Below, piece after piece: positions 28,864-39,519 of a DNA stretch of 64,000 nt. Below the pieces are notes generated by a model. It ran no database searches. It was not told the origin of the DNA and saw nothing but the letters and a program-made list of their open reading frames with translations. Both the position numbers and the translations under genes were made by a program. This DNA is from Halomonas beimenensis. GTDB lineage: Bacteria; Pseudomonadota; Gammaproteobacteria; Pseudomonadales; Halomonadaceae. The stretch spans positions 806,001 to 870,000 of the forward strand of contig NZ_CP021435.1 of the NCBI RefSeq assembly GCF_002549795.1, read 5' to 3'. Numbering within the stretch: the first letter of the stretch is position 1; each line of letters starts with the position of its first letter.

Positions 28864-28887
28864 GGCTCTAGATAAGAGGTGAGCGAG

Positions 28888-30867
28888 ATGCTCGATACCC
28901 TCCTGCCGATCCTGATCTTCGCCGCGCTCGCGGTGGCGGTGATCGGCGCCGGGCGGCGCGTCCGCCTTTGGCGCCAGGGGCGGCCCGCCCGGGTCGCCCT
29001 GCTCCAGGGGCTTGCCGCCATGCCGCGGCGCTACCTGGTGGACCTCCACCACGTGGTGGGGCGTGACAAGGTGATGTCCAACACCCACGTGGCCACCGCC
29101 GGCGGCTTCGTCGCGGCGGCGGTGCTGATGATCCTGGTCCATGGGCTGGGGCTGGCCGAGGGCGTGCTGGGCTGGCTGCTGCTGGCGGCCAGCGGCTGCA
29201 TGTTCGTCGGCAGCCTGTTCGTCGCCCGCCGGCGGCGCAACCCGCCGGCCCGCCTGTCACGGGGCCCCTGGATGCGCCTGCCCAAGAGCCTGATGGCCTT
29301 CTCGCTGGGCGTCTTCGCCGTCACCCTGCCGAGCGTCGGCCTGCTGCCCGAAGGCTTTCTCGAAGGGAGCGGCGGCTGGCTGCTGGCGCTGGTGCTGGCC
29401 GCGGTGGTCACCTGGGGCCTGGGTGAGATGGTCTTCGGCATGACCTGGGGCGGGCCCATGAAGCACGCCTTCGCCGGCGCCCTGCACCTGGCCTTCCATC
29501 GCCGGCCCGAGCGCTTCGGCGGCGGTCGCTCCACCGGCCTCAAGGCCCTGGACCTGGACGATCCCGAGGCGCCGCTGGGGGTGGAGAAGCCGGCCGACTT
29601 CACCTGGAACCAGCTGCTGGGCTTCGACGCCTGCGTGCAGTGCGGGCGTTGCGAGGCCATGTGCCCGGCCTTCGCCGCCGGCCAGCCGCTCAATCCCAAG
29701 AAGCTGATCCAGGACATGGTCGTCGGCATGGCCGGTGGCAGCGACGCCGCCTACGCGGGCAGCCCCTATCCCGGCAAGCCGGTGGGCGAGCACCAGGGCA
29801 GCCCCCACGGGCCGATCGTCGCGCGTGACGGCAAGGCCCTGGTGGACGCCGAGACCCTGTGGTCCTGCACCACCTGTCGCGCCTGCGTCGAGGAGTGCCC
29901 GATGATGATCGAGCACGTGGACGCCATCGTCGACATGCGTCGTTTCCTGACCCTGGAGCACGGCAACACGCCCAACAAGGGCGCCGAGGTGCTCGACAAC
30001 CTCATCGCCACCGACAACCCCGGCGGTTTCGACCCCGGCGCGCGGATGCACTGGGCCGCCGACCTGGAGCTGCCGCTGATGGCCGACCGCGGCGCGGCCG
30101 AGGTGCTGCTGTGGCTGGGCGACGGCGCCTACGACATGCGCAATCAGCGCACCCTGCGCGCCCTGGTGAAGGTGCTGCGCGCCGCCGGGGTGGACTTCGC
30201 CGTGCTCGGCAACGAGGAGCGCGACAGCGGCGACGTGGCCCGGCGCCTGGGCGACGAGGCGACCTTCCAGAGCCTGGCGAAACGCAACATCGCCACCCTG
30301 GCCAGGTACCGCTTCGCGCGCATCGTCACCTGTGACCCGCACAGCTTCCACGTGCTCGGCAACGAGTACGGCGAGCTGGGCGGTGACTACGAGGTCCGTC
30401 ACCACAGCACCTACATCGCCGAGCTCTTCGAGGCCGGGCGGCTGCACTTCAAGCCCTGGAAGGGCGGCGGCGTGACCTATCACGATCCCTGCTACCTGGG
30501 CCGCTACAACGGCGAGTACGAGGCCCCGCGCAACGTGCTCAAGGCCCTGGGCATCGAGGTCGCGGAGATGGAACGCTCCGGTTTCCGCTCGCGCTGCTGT
30601 GGCGGCGGCGGCGGCGCGCCGATCACCGACATCCCGGGCGAGCGGCGGATTCCCGACATGCGCATGAACGACGTGCGCGAGACCGGCGCCGAGCTGGTGG
30701 CCGTGGGCTGCCCGCAGTGCACCGCCATGCTCGAGGGGGTCGTGGACGGCGGCGCCGAGGTCCGGGACATCGCCGAACTGGTCGCCGATGCCCTGGCGGA
30801 GGCGCCCCAGGCTACCGGCGGTGGTGCCACGCAGACACAACGGCCCCAGGCCGTGGAGGTGGTGTGA
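28888..30867 (+). CDS. dgcB: Dimethylglycine demethylase iron-sulfur subunit DgcB
   Basis: A 659-residue membrane-linked electron-transfer protein. The N-terminal part has about five hydrophobic segments. Two ferredoxin-like [4Fe-4S] motifs follow (CVQCGRCEAMCPAF and CTTCRACVEECPMM, between residues 250 and 345), then a heterodisulfide-reductase-type C-terminal region with CCGGGGG and GCPQCTAM cysteine motifs. AAGAGGTG just upstream supports ATG 28888; GTG 28879 is in frame but poorly served. It probably carries electrons from DgcA toward the ETF or quinone pool. Its stop overlaps the next start (TGATG). Confidence 0.92.
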   Translation: MLDTLLPILIFAALAVAVIGAGRRVRLWRQGRPARVALLQGLAAMPRRYLVDLHHVVGRDKVMSNTHVATAGGFVAAAVLMILVHGLGLAEGVLGWLLLAASGCMFVGSLFVARRRRNPPARLSRGPWMRLPKSLMAFSLGVFAVTLPSVGLLPEGFLEGSGGWLLALVLAAVVTWGLGEMVFGMTWGGPMKHAFAGALHLAFHRRPERFGGGRSTGLKALDLDDPEAPLGVEKPADFTWNQLLGFDACVQCGRCEAMCPAFAAGQPLNPKKLIQDMVVGMAGGSDAAYAGSPYPGKPVGEHQGSPHGPIVARDGKALVDAETLWSCTTCRACVEECPMMIEHVDAIVDMRRFLTLEHGNTPNKGAEVLDNLIATDNPGGFDPGARMHWAADLELPLMADRGAAEVLLWLGDGAYDMRNQRTLRALVKVLRAAGVDFAVLGNEERDSGDVARRLGDEATFQSLAKRNIATLARYRFARIVTCDPHSFHVLGNEYGELGGDYEVRHHSTYIAELFEAGRLHFKPWKGGGVTYHDPCYLGRYNGEYEAPRNVLKALGIEVAEMERSGFRSRCCGGGGGAPITDIPGERRIPDMRMNDVRETGAELVAVGCPQCTAMLEGVVDGGAEVRDIAELVADALAEAPQATGGGATQTQRPQAVEVV

Positions 30868-32150
30868 TGAGCGAGATCCAGCGCCGCGATCCCCGTAAGG
30901 AGTGGATCGCCCGTAACCGGCTGCATCCGCAGCACCTGGAGGTGCTGGCCGAGCTCGGCCAGGGGGCGGCCAGCGAGTGGATGGGGCCGAGTGGTCTCGT
31001 CCGCAAGAACCCCCATGCCGTGGGCTTCACCGGCCCCCATGGCATCAAGCGCATCGACCGCAGCGGCGTCCAGCAGGGCGCCGGGGGCGGCGTGGGCAGT
31101 GCCACCACGGGCGCCGAGCGCAAGCCGCTGGTCGAGATCGACGAGCCGGCCTTCCTGGTCGCGGTGGTGCCGGACATGACCGGTGGCCGTCTTTCCGGGC
31201 ACGATCGCGACCTGCTGGGCCTGGCCCGGCAACTGGCCGATGCCGATCCCCGGGCCCCCGGGGCGGTACTGGCCGTGGTCTTCGGCGCCCACAAGGAGGA
31301 GGGCTTCGCCGACGCCGGCATCGACCGCCTGGTGCAGCTCGAGGCGCCGGAGCTGGAGGGCTATGCCCCCGAGGCGCGCCTCGGCGCCCTGGTGGCGGTG
31401 GAAGAGGCCTGGGCCCCGCGTCACTGGCTGGTACCGGACTCCAAGCTCGGCGGCGCCGACCTCGGGCGGCGCCTGGCGGCCCGCCTCGGCGAGCGGCCGG
31501 CGACCGGCGTCTGGCAACTCGAGGCCGACGCCGAGGCCCGGGGGGAAGACGGGAGCGGCTGGCGCTGCACCGCCCGGGGGGCGGCGGGCACCCTGGACAT
31601 CCAACGGCCCTTGCCCCGGGTCGCCCTGGCGCTCGCGGAGTGCGCCGAGCCGGTCTCCGAGACACGGCATGCGGCCGAGCGCCTGACTCTGCCCCAGGCG
31701 CTGCCGGCGCAGCTCTCGCGCATCGAGGACCTGGGCCAGGTGGCCGTGGACCCGGCGGGGGTGGCTCTCTCCGAGGCCGAGTTCATCCTCTCCGCCGGCA
31801 ACGGCGTGCGCGACTGGGACGGCTTCCATCGGGCCGCCAGGGTCCTGGGGGCCACGGAAGGGGCGTCGCGAGTGGCCGTCGACGACGGCTTCATGCCTCG
31901 GGATCGCCAGGTGGGCGCCACCGGCACCTGGGTCACCGCCCGTGTCTACGTGGCGGTGGGCATCAGCGGCGCCATCCAGCATCTCCAGGGGATCCAGCCC
32001 TGCGAGAAGGTGGTCGCGATCAACATGGATCCCGGCTGCGACATGATCAAGCGCGCCGACCTGGCGGTGATCGGCGACTCGGCCCAGGTGCTCGAGGCGC
32101 TGGTCGCCCTGGTGGAACGGCAACGAGAGGAGAAGCGCCATGCGGCCTGA
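30867..32150 (+). CDS. etfA: Electron transfer flavoprotein alpha subunit, dimethylglycine operon
   Basis: A 427-residue ETF alpha-type protein. The C-terminal FAD-binding domain is clear (VAVGISGAIQHLQGIQ, then VAINMDPGCDMIKRADLAVIGD). The N-terminal domain is longer than in ordinary EtfA and begins with a charged extension of about 80 residues. Such divergent ETFs are encoded beside dgcAB in pseudomonads (PA5400/PA5401 positions) and probably serve only this demethylase. The start is coupled to dgcB by TGATG, and the 3' end overlaps the beta-subunit gene by 11 bases. Confidence 0.88.
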   Translation: MSEIQRRDPRKEWIARNRLHPQHLEVLAELGQGAASEWMGPSGLVRKNPHAVGFTGPHGIKRIDRSGVQQGAGGGVGSATTGAERKPLVEIDEPAFLVAVVPDMTGGRLSGHDRDLLGLARQLADADPRAPGAVLAVVFGAHKEEGFADAGIDRLVQLEAPELEGYAPEARLGALVAVEEAWAPRHWLVPDSKLGGADLGRRLAARLGERPATGVWQLEADAEARGEDGSGWRCTARGAAGTLDIQRPLPRVALALAECAEPVSETRHAAERLTLPQALPAQLSRIEDLGQVAVDPAGVALSEAEFILSAGNGVRDWDGFHRAARVLGATEGASRVAVDDGFMPRDRQVGATGTWVTARVYVAVGISGAIQHLQGIQPCEKVVAINMDPGCDMIKRADLAVIGDSAQVLEALVALVERQREEKRHAA

Positions 32151-32943
32151 ACCGAGCAAGACCGCGCCCCTGGAAATCACCGTGCTGGTCTCCGTCGGGC
32201 GCCATCCTCTGACCGGGCGGGGACGCCGCGCCGACCAGGACGCCCGGGGCGTCGAGCTGGCTCGGGCGCTGCCGGCGCCGGAGGTGCGCCTGCTCCATGC
32301 CGGCGCCCTGGACGGGGGCAGCGAGGCGGCCCTGCGCGGCTACCTGGGCATGGGCTTCGATGCGCTGACCCTGCTCGAGCAACCCGAGGGTGCCGACGTC
32401 CTGCCGGCCCTGGCCGATGCGCTCAGCGAGGCCTCGCCCCAGCTGGTGATCACCGGCGAGCGGGCCGAGCAGGGCGAGGGGTCGGGCCTGCTGCCCTACC
32501 TGCTCGCCGAATGGCTGGGTTGGCCGGTGGTCAACGGCCTGGCCGAGGTGGAAGACGTCCAGGATGGCGTCGCCACCCTGTTGCAGGCCCTGCCGCGCGG
32601 GCAGCGCCGGCGCCTCAAGGTGCGCCTGCCGGCGATCGTCACCGTCGACGGCGCGGCGCCGGCGCCGCGTCAGAGCGCCTACGGGCCGGCCCGGCGCGGC
32701 ACCCTGGAGGCCGTCCCGGGCCCGGTCAGCCTCGACGGCGACTGGGAAAGCTGGCAGGTCCAGCCGGCCCGCAAGCGGCCCAAGCGGCTGAAGATCGTCA
32801 AGGCCGCCTCGGCCCGGGATCGCTTCAAGGCCGCGGCGGCCAAGGCCGAGGGCGGCGGCGGCCAGGTGCTCACCGACGTGACCCCGGAGCAGGGCGCCGA
32901 GGCGATCCTCAAGCTGCTGAAGGAAGAAGGCGTCCTACGCTAG
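32140..32943 (+). CDS. etfB: Electron transfer flavoprotein beta subunit, dimethylglycine operon
   Basis: A 267-residue ETF beta-type protein, partner of the preceding alpha subunit. Visible features are the early LVSVGRHPLTGRGRR region, a GERAEQGEGSGLLPYLLAEWLGWP segment equivalent to the AMP-binding part, and LPAIVTVDGAAPAPRQ. The C-terminus is alanine- and lysine-rich. It is the last gene of the dgc operon; a clear terminator follows about 140 bases later. Confidence 0.87.
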   Translation: MRPEPSKTAPLEITVLVSVGRHPLTGRGRRADQDARGVELARALPAPEVRLLHAGALDGGSEAALRGYLGMGFDALTLLEQPEGADVLPALADALSEASPQLVITGERAEQGEGSGLLPYLLAEWLGWPVVNGLAEVEDVQDGVATLLQALPRGQRRRLKVRLPAIVTVDGAAPAPRQSAYGPARRGTLEAVPGPVSLDGDWESWQVQPARKRPKRLKIVKAASARDRFKAAAAKAEGGGGQVLTDVTPEQGAEAILKLLKEEGVLR

Positions 32944-33085
32944 GAATACCTGATTCATGACCGCGCTCGACGACCCACAGGGAAGTGGGAAGCGCGTTGG
33001 TTCGTAGGGAACGCACCTAGCCAGGCTCTCTTCGCTCGCAACATCAATCAGCGTCTTCCCAATCCGTTGGATCTGCCAATGAATC

Positions 33086-33112
33086 AGCCCCGGTCACTGA
33101 CCGGGGCTTTTT
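33086..33112 (+). terminator. Rho-independent terminator of the dgc-etf operon
   Basis: AGCCCCGGTC (33086-33095), loop ACT, GACCGGGGCT (33099-33108), then TTTT. It is a textbook 10-base-pair terminator. It also lies just past the 3' end of the convergent IalB-like gene. Confidence 0.95.
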
Positions 33113-33133
33113 GCATGGGGCTCGGGCCGGCAC

Positions 33134-33661
33134 TCAGGGCGTGATCCGCTCGCTGGCGGCGGTGAAGCCCATCAACGAGATGTCCAGATCCCGTCGGTTG
33201 CCCCGGGGGCCGATCAGGCTCAGGGTCGCCGTGCTGCCGCCGCGCAGCGACTGCAGCAGCGACGGCTCCAGGGGCAGGTCGGCGCGACACCCCGGCTGCT
33301 GGCAGACCTGATAGGGGAAGCCGATTCCTTCGCCGCCGTCCACGCTGAGCTGCAGGCCCGGCGCCAGGCGAACGCCGAGCGGCAGCAGGAAGGTCATGAT
33401 CGGCTGTTCGACCTGGGGCGGCTGGGCGATGATCACCCGCATCAGCGGCTGGTTCCCGTCCGGGGCGGAGATCAACTGGGTCATGCTGCACGGCCCGGAC
33501 TGGCCCTCCGGCGGGCAACGTACTTCCCAGCGCTGGAACCGCTCGCTCCGGTAGTCGCGGCGGGCATCCTCGCTGGTGACGCTGGTCTGGGCCTGGGCGC
33601 CGGACACCAGGACCATGAGGGTCAGCAGGCCGGTCAGGCCTGACGCGAGTCGCTTGAACAT
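33134..33661 (-). CDS. Invasion-associated locus B (IalB) family periplasmic protein
   Basis: A 175-residue secreted protein. The signal peptide is residues 1 to about 25 (LTLMVLVSGAQAQ) and is followed by an IalB-like domain with the typical RWEVRCPPEGQSGPC opening and MTQLISAPDG, plus a second cysteine pair (CQQPGC). The family is named from Bartonella but is widespread in non-pathogens and has no established activity. GGAGGTG upstream supports ATG 33661 over 33685. It is transcribed toward the dgc terminator. Confidence 0.85.
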   Translation of the reverse strand: MFKRLASGLTGLLTLMVLVSGAQAQTSVTSEDARRDYRSERFQRWEVRCPPEGQSGPCSMTQLISAPDGNQPLMRVIIAQPPQVEQPIMTFLLPLGVRLAPGLQLSVDGGEGIGFPYQVCQQPGCRADLPLEPSLLQSLRGGSTATLSLIGPRGNRRDLDISLMGFTAASERITP

Positions 33662-33784
33662 GGAAGGCACCTCCGTTGGCGGCAAACACGGATGGACCCG
33701 GGGCCCGGGCCGGTGACATCACCATGCCTGGAACCTCGGCCGAGGTCGAGTCCGCCCCGGCTCCCGGCGGGACGCGGAAACGAC

Positions 33785-33808
33785 GACGCCCCCCTGGCGG
33801 GAGGCGTC
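33785..33808 (-). terminator. Terminator hairpin after the BCCT transporter gene
   Basis: On the minus strand GACGCC-TCCC-GCCA-GGGG-GGCGTC forms a compact stem 24 bases past the BCCT stop, followed by a weakly T-rich tail (GTCGTTTCC). Confidence 0.6.
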
Positions 33809-33831
33809 GAAGGATCGGCGATGACGTGACC

Positions 33832-35406
33832 TCAGGAGGCGGCGGCGAGTCCCAGGGCGCGCTGTTCCTCGCGCAGGCTCTTGACCAGCCCCACGCACAT
33901 CACCAGCAGTACCAGGGTGAAGGGCAGGCCGGTGGCCACGGCGCCGGCCTGCAGGGCGCCGAGCGCCTTGTCCCCGCCCCCGTAGAGCAGGATGCCGGCG
34001 ATCACCCCTTCCAGGGTGGCCCAGAACACCCGCTGGGTGCGCGGGGCGTCGGTCTTGCCGCCGGCGGTGATGTTGTCGATCACCAGGGAACCGGAGTCGG
34101 AGGAGGTGATGAAGAACACCAGCACCAGCACGATGGCCATGGTGGAGGTCAGGGTGGTCAGCGGCAGATGCTCGAGCATCTGGAACATCGCCAGCGACAC
34201 CTCGCCGATGCCGTCGGCCAGGGCACCGACCCCGCCCGCGGACTGGGCCAGGGCGTTGCCGCCGAAGGCGCTCATCCACACGATGGTCACCAGGGTCGGC
34301 ACCAGCAGGACCGCCATCAGGAACTCGCGCACGGTGCGTCCCCGGGAGACCCGGGCGATGAACATGCCGACGAAGGGCGACCAGGAGATCCACCAGGCCC
34401 AGTAGAACACCGTCCAGCCATGGAACCAGGTGCTGTCCTCGCGGCCGATCCAGTTGGAAAGGGGCACGATATGGCTCAGGTAGGCGACGCTGGTGTCCCA
34501 CAGCCCGTTGACGAACAGCAGGGTGGAACCGGTGGTCACCACGAACACCAGCAGCAGCAGGGCGATCACCATGTTGATGTTGGAGAACAGCTTCACCCCG
34601 CCGTCGATGCCACGCCACACCGAGAACAGCGCCACGACGGTGACGCCGACGATGATGGCGATCTGAGTCCCCAGGGTGTTGGGCACGTCGAACAGGTAGT
34701 TGAGGCCGCCGGCGGCCTGGGAGGCGCCGAAGCCCAGCGAGGTGGCCAGGCCGAAGATGGTCGACAGCACCGCGACGATGTCGATCACGTGGCCGAGCCA
34801 ACCCCGGACCCGCTCGCCCAGCAGCGGCGTGAAGGCCGAGCGCAGGGTCAGCGGCAGACCGCGGTTGTAGGCGAAGAAGGCCAGGGACAGGCCGACCACC
34901 GCATAGATCGCCCAGGGATGCAGGCCCCAGTGGAACATGGTGGCGCCCATGGCGGCGCTGGCGCCTTCGGGGGTGCCGGCGGGAGCATTCAGCGGCGTGC
35001 CGTACCAGTCGGTGTAGTAGGCCACCGGCTCGGCCACGCTCCAGAACATCAGGCCGATGCCCATGCCGGCGGCGAACAGCATGCTGAACCAGGAAAGAGT
35101 GGAGTGCTCCGGCCGGGCGTCGGTCCCGCCGAGGCGGATGCGCCCCAGGGGCAGTACGATCAGCGCCAGGCAGAGCACCACGAAGATGTTGCCGGCGATC
35201 ATGAACAGCCAGTCGAAGTGCTCGATCGCGAAGCCTCGGGCGGCGGTCAGCTGGGTGCTCGCGGCATCGGGGTAGACCAGGGCATAAAGGATGAAGGCCA
35301 GGATGGCCAGGGCCGAGAAGGGGAAGACGGGATTGTGGAAATCCAGGCCCAGTAGCTGCTTGTTGTCCTGGCCTGGGGCCAGGATAGGGTCGTCGTCGTG
35401 GGTCAT
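33832..35406 (-). CDS. BCCT-family (betaine/choline/carnitine) transporter
   Basis: A 524-residue secondary transporter with about 12 membrane segments. It has the BCCT signatures GMGIGLMFWSVAEPVAYY and FYWAWWISWSPFVGMFIARVSRGRT; the latter carries the tryptophan box that binds trimethylammonium groups. The C-terminal tail is short, so strong osmotic control of the BetP type is less likely. Set among betaine-degradation genes, it probably imports glycine betaine, choline or dimethylglycine as nutrient or osmolyte. AGAGGA precedes the ATG. It is divergent from fdhA across a 482-base gap. Confidence 0.93.
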   Translation of the reverse strand: MTHDDDPILAPGQDNKQLLGLDFHNPVFPFSALAILAFILYALVYPDAASTQLTAARGFAIEHFDWLFMIAGNIFVVLCLALIVLPLGRIRLGGTDARPEHSTLSWFSMLFAAGMGIGLMFWSVAEPVAYYTDWYGTPLNAPAGTPEGASAAMGATMFHWGLHPWAIYAVVGLSLAFFAYNRGLPLTLRSAFTPLLGERVRGWLGHVIDIVAVLSTIFGLATSLGFGASQAAGGLNYLFDVPNTLGTQIAIIVGVTVVALFSVWRGIDGGVKLFSNINMVIALLLLVFVVTTGSTLLFVNGLWDTSVAYLSHIVPLSNWIGREDSTWFHGWTVFYWAWWISWSPFVGMFIARVSRGRTVREFLMAVLLVPTLVTIVWMSAFGGNALAQSAGGVGALADGIGEVSLAMFQMLEHLPLTTLTSTMAIVLVLVFFITSSDSGSLVIDNITAGGKTDAPRTQRVFWATLEGVIAGILLYGGGDKALGALQAGAVATGLPFTLVLLVMCVGLVKSLREEQRALGLAAAS

Positions 35407-35888
35407 GAAAAGTCCTCTGTTGTTCTTGTCGCTTGGCTCATGTTTAAGACGTCTTGTCGTGGATTTTTTCTCGGATAAGCGATGGCTCCTGTTGAAGTGC
35501 GCAGCGAAAGACAGGCGCCATTGTTCGATGGCGTCACGGGAATGGTGGTGATGGAGGTTCCTTAGACCGAAGCAGGCTACTGCGACTATTCGGAGGTGAG
35601 AAGCAAATGTTTCTCACCGTCAGGCTTACCTTTCATAAGCCATCGTCGACGATCCTGCCGTGATGTCTCGGTAGGCTGACGTCGGGAACCTGCCGGATAT
35701 CATCCGCAGGTAGCGCAGCGGGGAGTGTCGCAAGAACGACCCCCGGCTGCGTCTGGCCGCCACCCTGGTGGCGATGTCTCGTACAGGCATGCCGATGACT
35801 CGTTCGGAACATTCCGAGGCGTCGAAGCGGCTAAGGTCGTGGGGCGGCGTTCGCGCCGTCCCCTACAACAAGACGAAGGAAGCCAGCC
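35407..35888. promoter_or_regulatory. Divergent BCCT/fdhA intergenic region
   Basis: No gene is seen in these 482 bases. They are less GC-rich than the surroundings near 35450-35640. They contain an 8+8 inverted repeat, GGTGAGAA-N8-TTCTCACC (35595-35618), and half-site words TGTCGC at 35427-35432 and 35726-35731, plus TGTCG at 35455. These resemble the words near gbdR and gbcAB. No convincing -35/-10 pair is found. Confidence 0.5.
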
Positions 35889-37082
35889 ATGAGTGCAGCC
35901 AACCGCGGAGTCGTCTACAAGGGCCCGGGTCAAGTCGCCGTCGAATCCATCGCCTACCCGGAACTCGCCCTGGGCAATCGCAAGTGCGACCACGGGGTGA
36001 TCCTGAAGGTCGTGACCACCAACATCTGCGGCAGCGATCAGCACATGGTGCGTGGGCGTACCACCGCGCCTTCCGGCCTGGTGCTGGGTCACGAGATTAC
36101 CGGCCTGGTGGTCGAATGCGGACGCGACGTGGAATTCATCCAACCCGGCGACCTGGTCTCGGTGCCGTTCAACATCGCCTGCGGGCGCTGCCGGAACTGC
36201 AAGGAAGGCAAGACGGGCATCTGCCTTAACGTCAACCCGGCGCGTCCCGGCGCCGCCTACGGCTATGTCGACATGGGCGGCTGGGTCGGCGGCCAGACCG
36301 AATACGTCATGGTGCCCTATGCGGACTTCAACCTGCTGAAGTTCCCGGACGCCGATCAGGCCATGGAGAAGATCCGCGACCTGACCCTGTTGTCCGACAT
36401 CTTCCCCACCGGCTTCCACGGCTGCGTCACCGCCGGCGTGGGGCCGGGGAGCACCGTCTACATCGCCGGGGCCGGTCCCGTGGGCCTGACCCTGCTGGTC
36501 TCCGCCCAGCTGCTGGGGGCGGCCTGCGTGATCGTCGGCGACATGATCGAGGAGCGCCTGGCCCAGGCCCGCAGCTTCGGTTGCGAGACCCTCGACCTGA
36601 CCCAGGAAGGCGACATGGCCGACCGGATCGAGGCGATCCTCGGCGAGCGCGAGGTCGACGCCTTCGTCGACTGCGTCGGCTTCGAGGCCCATGCCTGCGG
36701 CTGCAACCACGGCAAGGAGGCGCCGGCGACGGTGCTGAACTCGGCCATGTCGCTGACCCGCGCCGGTGGTCAGATCGGCATCCCGGGCCTGTACGTAACC
36801 GAGGACCCGGGCGCCGTCGACGACGCCGCCAAGCAGGGCGCACTGAGCATGCGCTTCGGCCTCGGCTGGGCCAAGTCCCACAGCTTCCATACCGGCCAGT
36901 GCCCGGTGATGCAGTACCACCGCCCGCTGATGCAGGCGATCCTCTTCGACAAGGTCAAGATCGCCGATGCGGTCAACGTCCAGATGATCACCCTGGACGA
37001 GGCGCCCAAGGGCTACGCCGACTTCGATGGCGGGGCGGCGAAGAAATTCGTCATCGACCCCCATGGCAGCGTCGCCGCTTGA
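35889..37082 (+). CDS. fdhA: Glutathione-independent formaldehyde dehydrogenase
   Basis: A zinc medium-chain dehydrogenase that oxidises formaldehyde to formate with tightly bound NAD+, without glutathione. The 397-residue product has the catalytic zinc region NICGSDQH and GHEITG, structural cysteines in CGRCRNCKEGKTGIC, a long insertion typical of the Pseudomonas putida enzyme (residues 115-170), and an NAD-binding AGAGPVG. It would remove formaldehyde released by GbcAB, DgcAB and sarcosine oxidase. The last codons (KKFVIDPHGSVAA) form the first unit of the 89-bp tandem array that follows. Confidence 0.95.
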   Translation: MSAANRGVVYKGPGQVAVESIAYPELALGNRKCDHGVILKVVTTNICGSDQHMVRGRTTAPSGLVLGHEITGLVVECGRDVEFIQPGDLVSVPFNIACGRCRNCKEGKTGICLNVNPARPGAAYGYVDMGGWVGGQTEYVMVPYADFNLLKFPDADQAMEKIRDLTLLSDIFPTGFHGCVTAGVGPGSTVYIAGAGPVGLTLLVSAQLLGAACVIVGDMIEERLAQARSFGCETLDLTQEGDMADRIEAILGEREVDAFVDCVGFEAHACGCNHGKEAPATVLNSAMSLTRAGGQIGIPGLYVTEDPGAVDDAAKQGALSMRFGLGWAKSHSFHTGQCPVMQYHRPLMQAILFDKVKIADAVNVQMITLDEAPKGYADFDGGAAKKFVIDPHGSVAA

Positions 37083-37611
37083 CGAAGGTCCGTGCGACTG
37101 CATCGCCGCTCGAAAGGCGGGGCGGCGAGCCGATTCGGGGAATCGACCCCCATGGCAGCGTCGCCGCTTGACGAAGGTCCGTGCGACTGCATCGCCGCCC
37201 GAAAGGCGGGGCGGCGAGCCGATTCGGGGAATCGACCCCCATGGCAGCGTCGCCGCTTGACGAAGGTCCGTGCGACTGCATCGCCGCCCGAAAGGCGGGG
37301 CGGCGAGCCGATTCGGGGAATCGACCCCCATGGCAGCGTCGCCGCTTGACGAAGGTTCGTGCGACTGCATCGCCGCCCGAAAGACGGGGCGGCGAGCCGA
37401 TTCGGGGAATCGACCCCCATGGCAGCGTCGCCGCTTGACGAAGGTTCGTGCGACTGCATCGCCGCCCGAAAGGCGGGGCGGCGAGCCGATTCGGGGAATC
37501 GATCCCCATGGCAGCGTCGCCGCTTGACGAAGGTCCGTGCGACTGCATCGCCGCCCGAAAGGCGGGGCGGCGAGCCGATTCGGGGAATCGACCCCCGCGG
37601 CAGTGTGGTCG
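37053..37611. repeat. 89-bp tandem repeat array grown from the fdhA 3' end
   Basis: Units start at 37053, 37142, 37231, 37320, 37409, 37498 and 37587, all exactly 89 bases apart: six full units plus a degenerate seventh. Unit one covers the last 30 bases of fdhA including its stop. Units differ by single bases (GGTCCGTG or GGTTCGTG; CGCTCGAAA or CGCCCGAAA; one GACGGGG). Each holds two hairpins: CGATTC-GGG-GAATCG and CGCCGCCC paired with GGGCGGCG. There are no unique spacers. All three forward frames look open because the unit has few stops and is not a multiple of three. The rest of the fdhA/fdsB gap to 37788 holds one strong hairpin and no gene. Confidence 0.97.
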
Positions 37612-37633
37612 CCTGGCCACGACCGCCAGCCGA

Positions 37634-37659
37634 TGACGGCGCCCCGAGGGGCGCCGTCA
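37634..37659. terminator. Perfect 12-bp hairpin after the repeat array
   Basis: TGACGGCGCCCC (37634-37645), loop GA, GGGGCGCCGTCA (37648-37659). No T-run follows, so it is a terminator-like or transcript-stabilising hairpin, not a proven terminator. It separates fdhA and its array from the formate dehydrogenase operon. Confidence 0.5.
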
Positions 37660-37788
37660 CGCGTCGAGGGCGACCTTGCCGAAAACGACATCGGCATGTC
37701 CCTGGCCCCGCCTCGGCCCCCTCTCGGCGTTGCCAGCCGGCGAGGGGGGTGCCAACCTTTCGGGTGAAGCCGACCATGCGAGTCCGCC

Positions 37789-39507
<1,719 letters not shown>

Positions 39508-39519
39508 GGAGACGAGACC

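Noticed and set aside
35768-36229. Open frame starting upstream of fdhA in another frame
   Set aside because: It is an out-of-frame shadow overlapping the recognised fdhA start and has no supporting features.
37053-37611. 89-bp array as a CRISPR
   Set aside because: Units are contiguous with no unique spacers, the unit is much longer than a CRISPR repeat, unit one is part of fdhA, and there are no cas genes.
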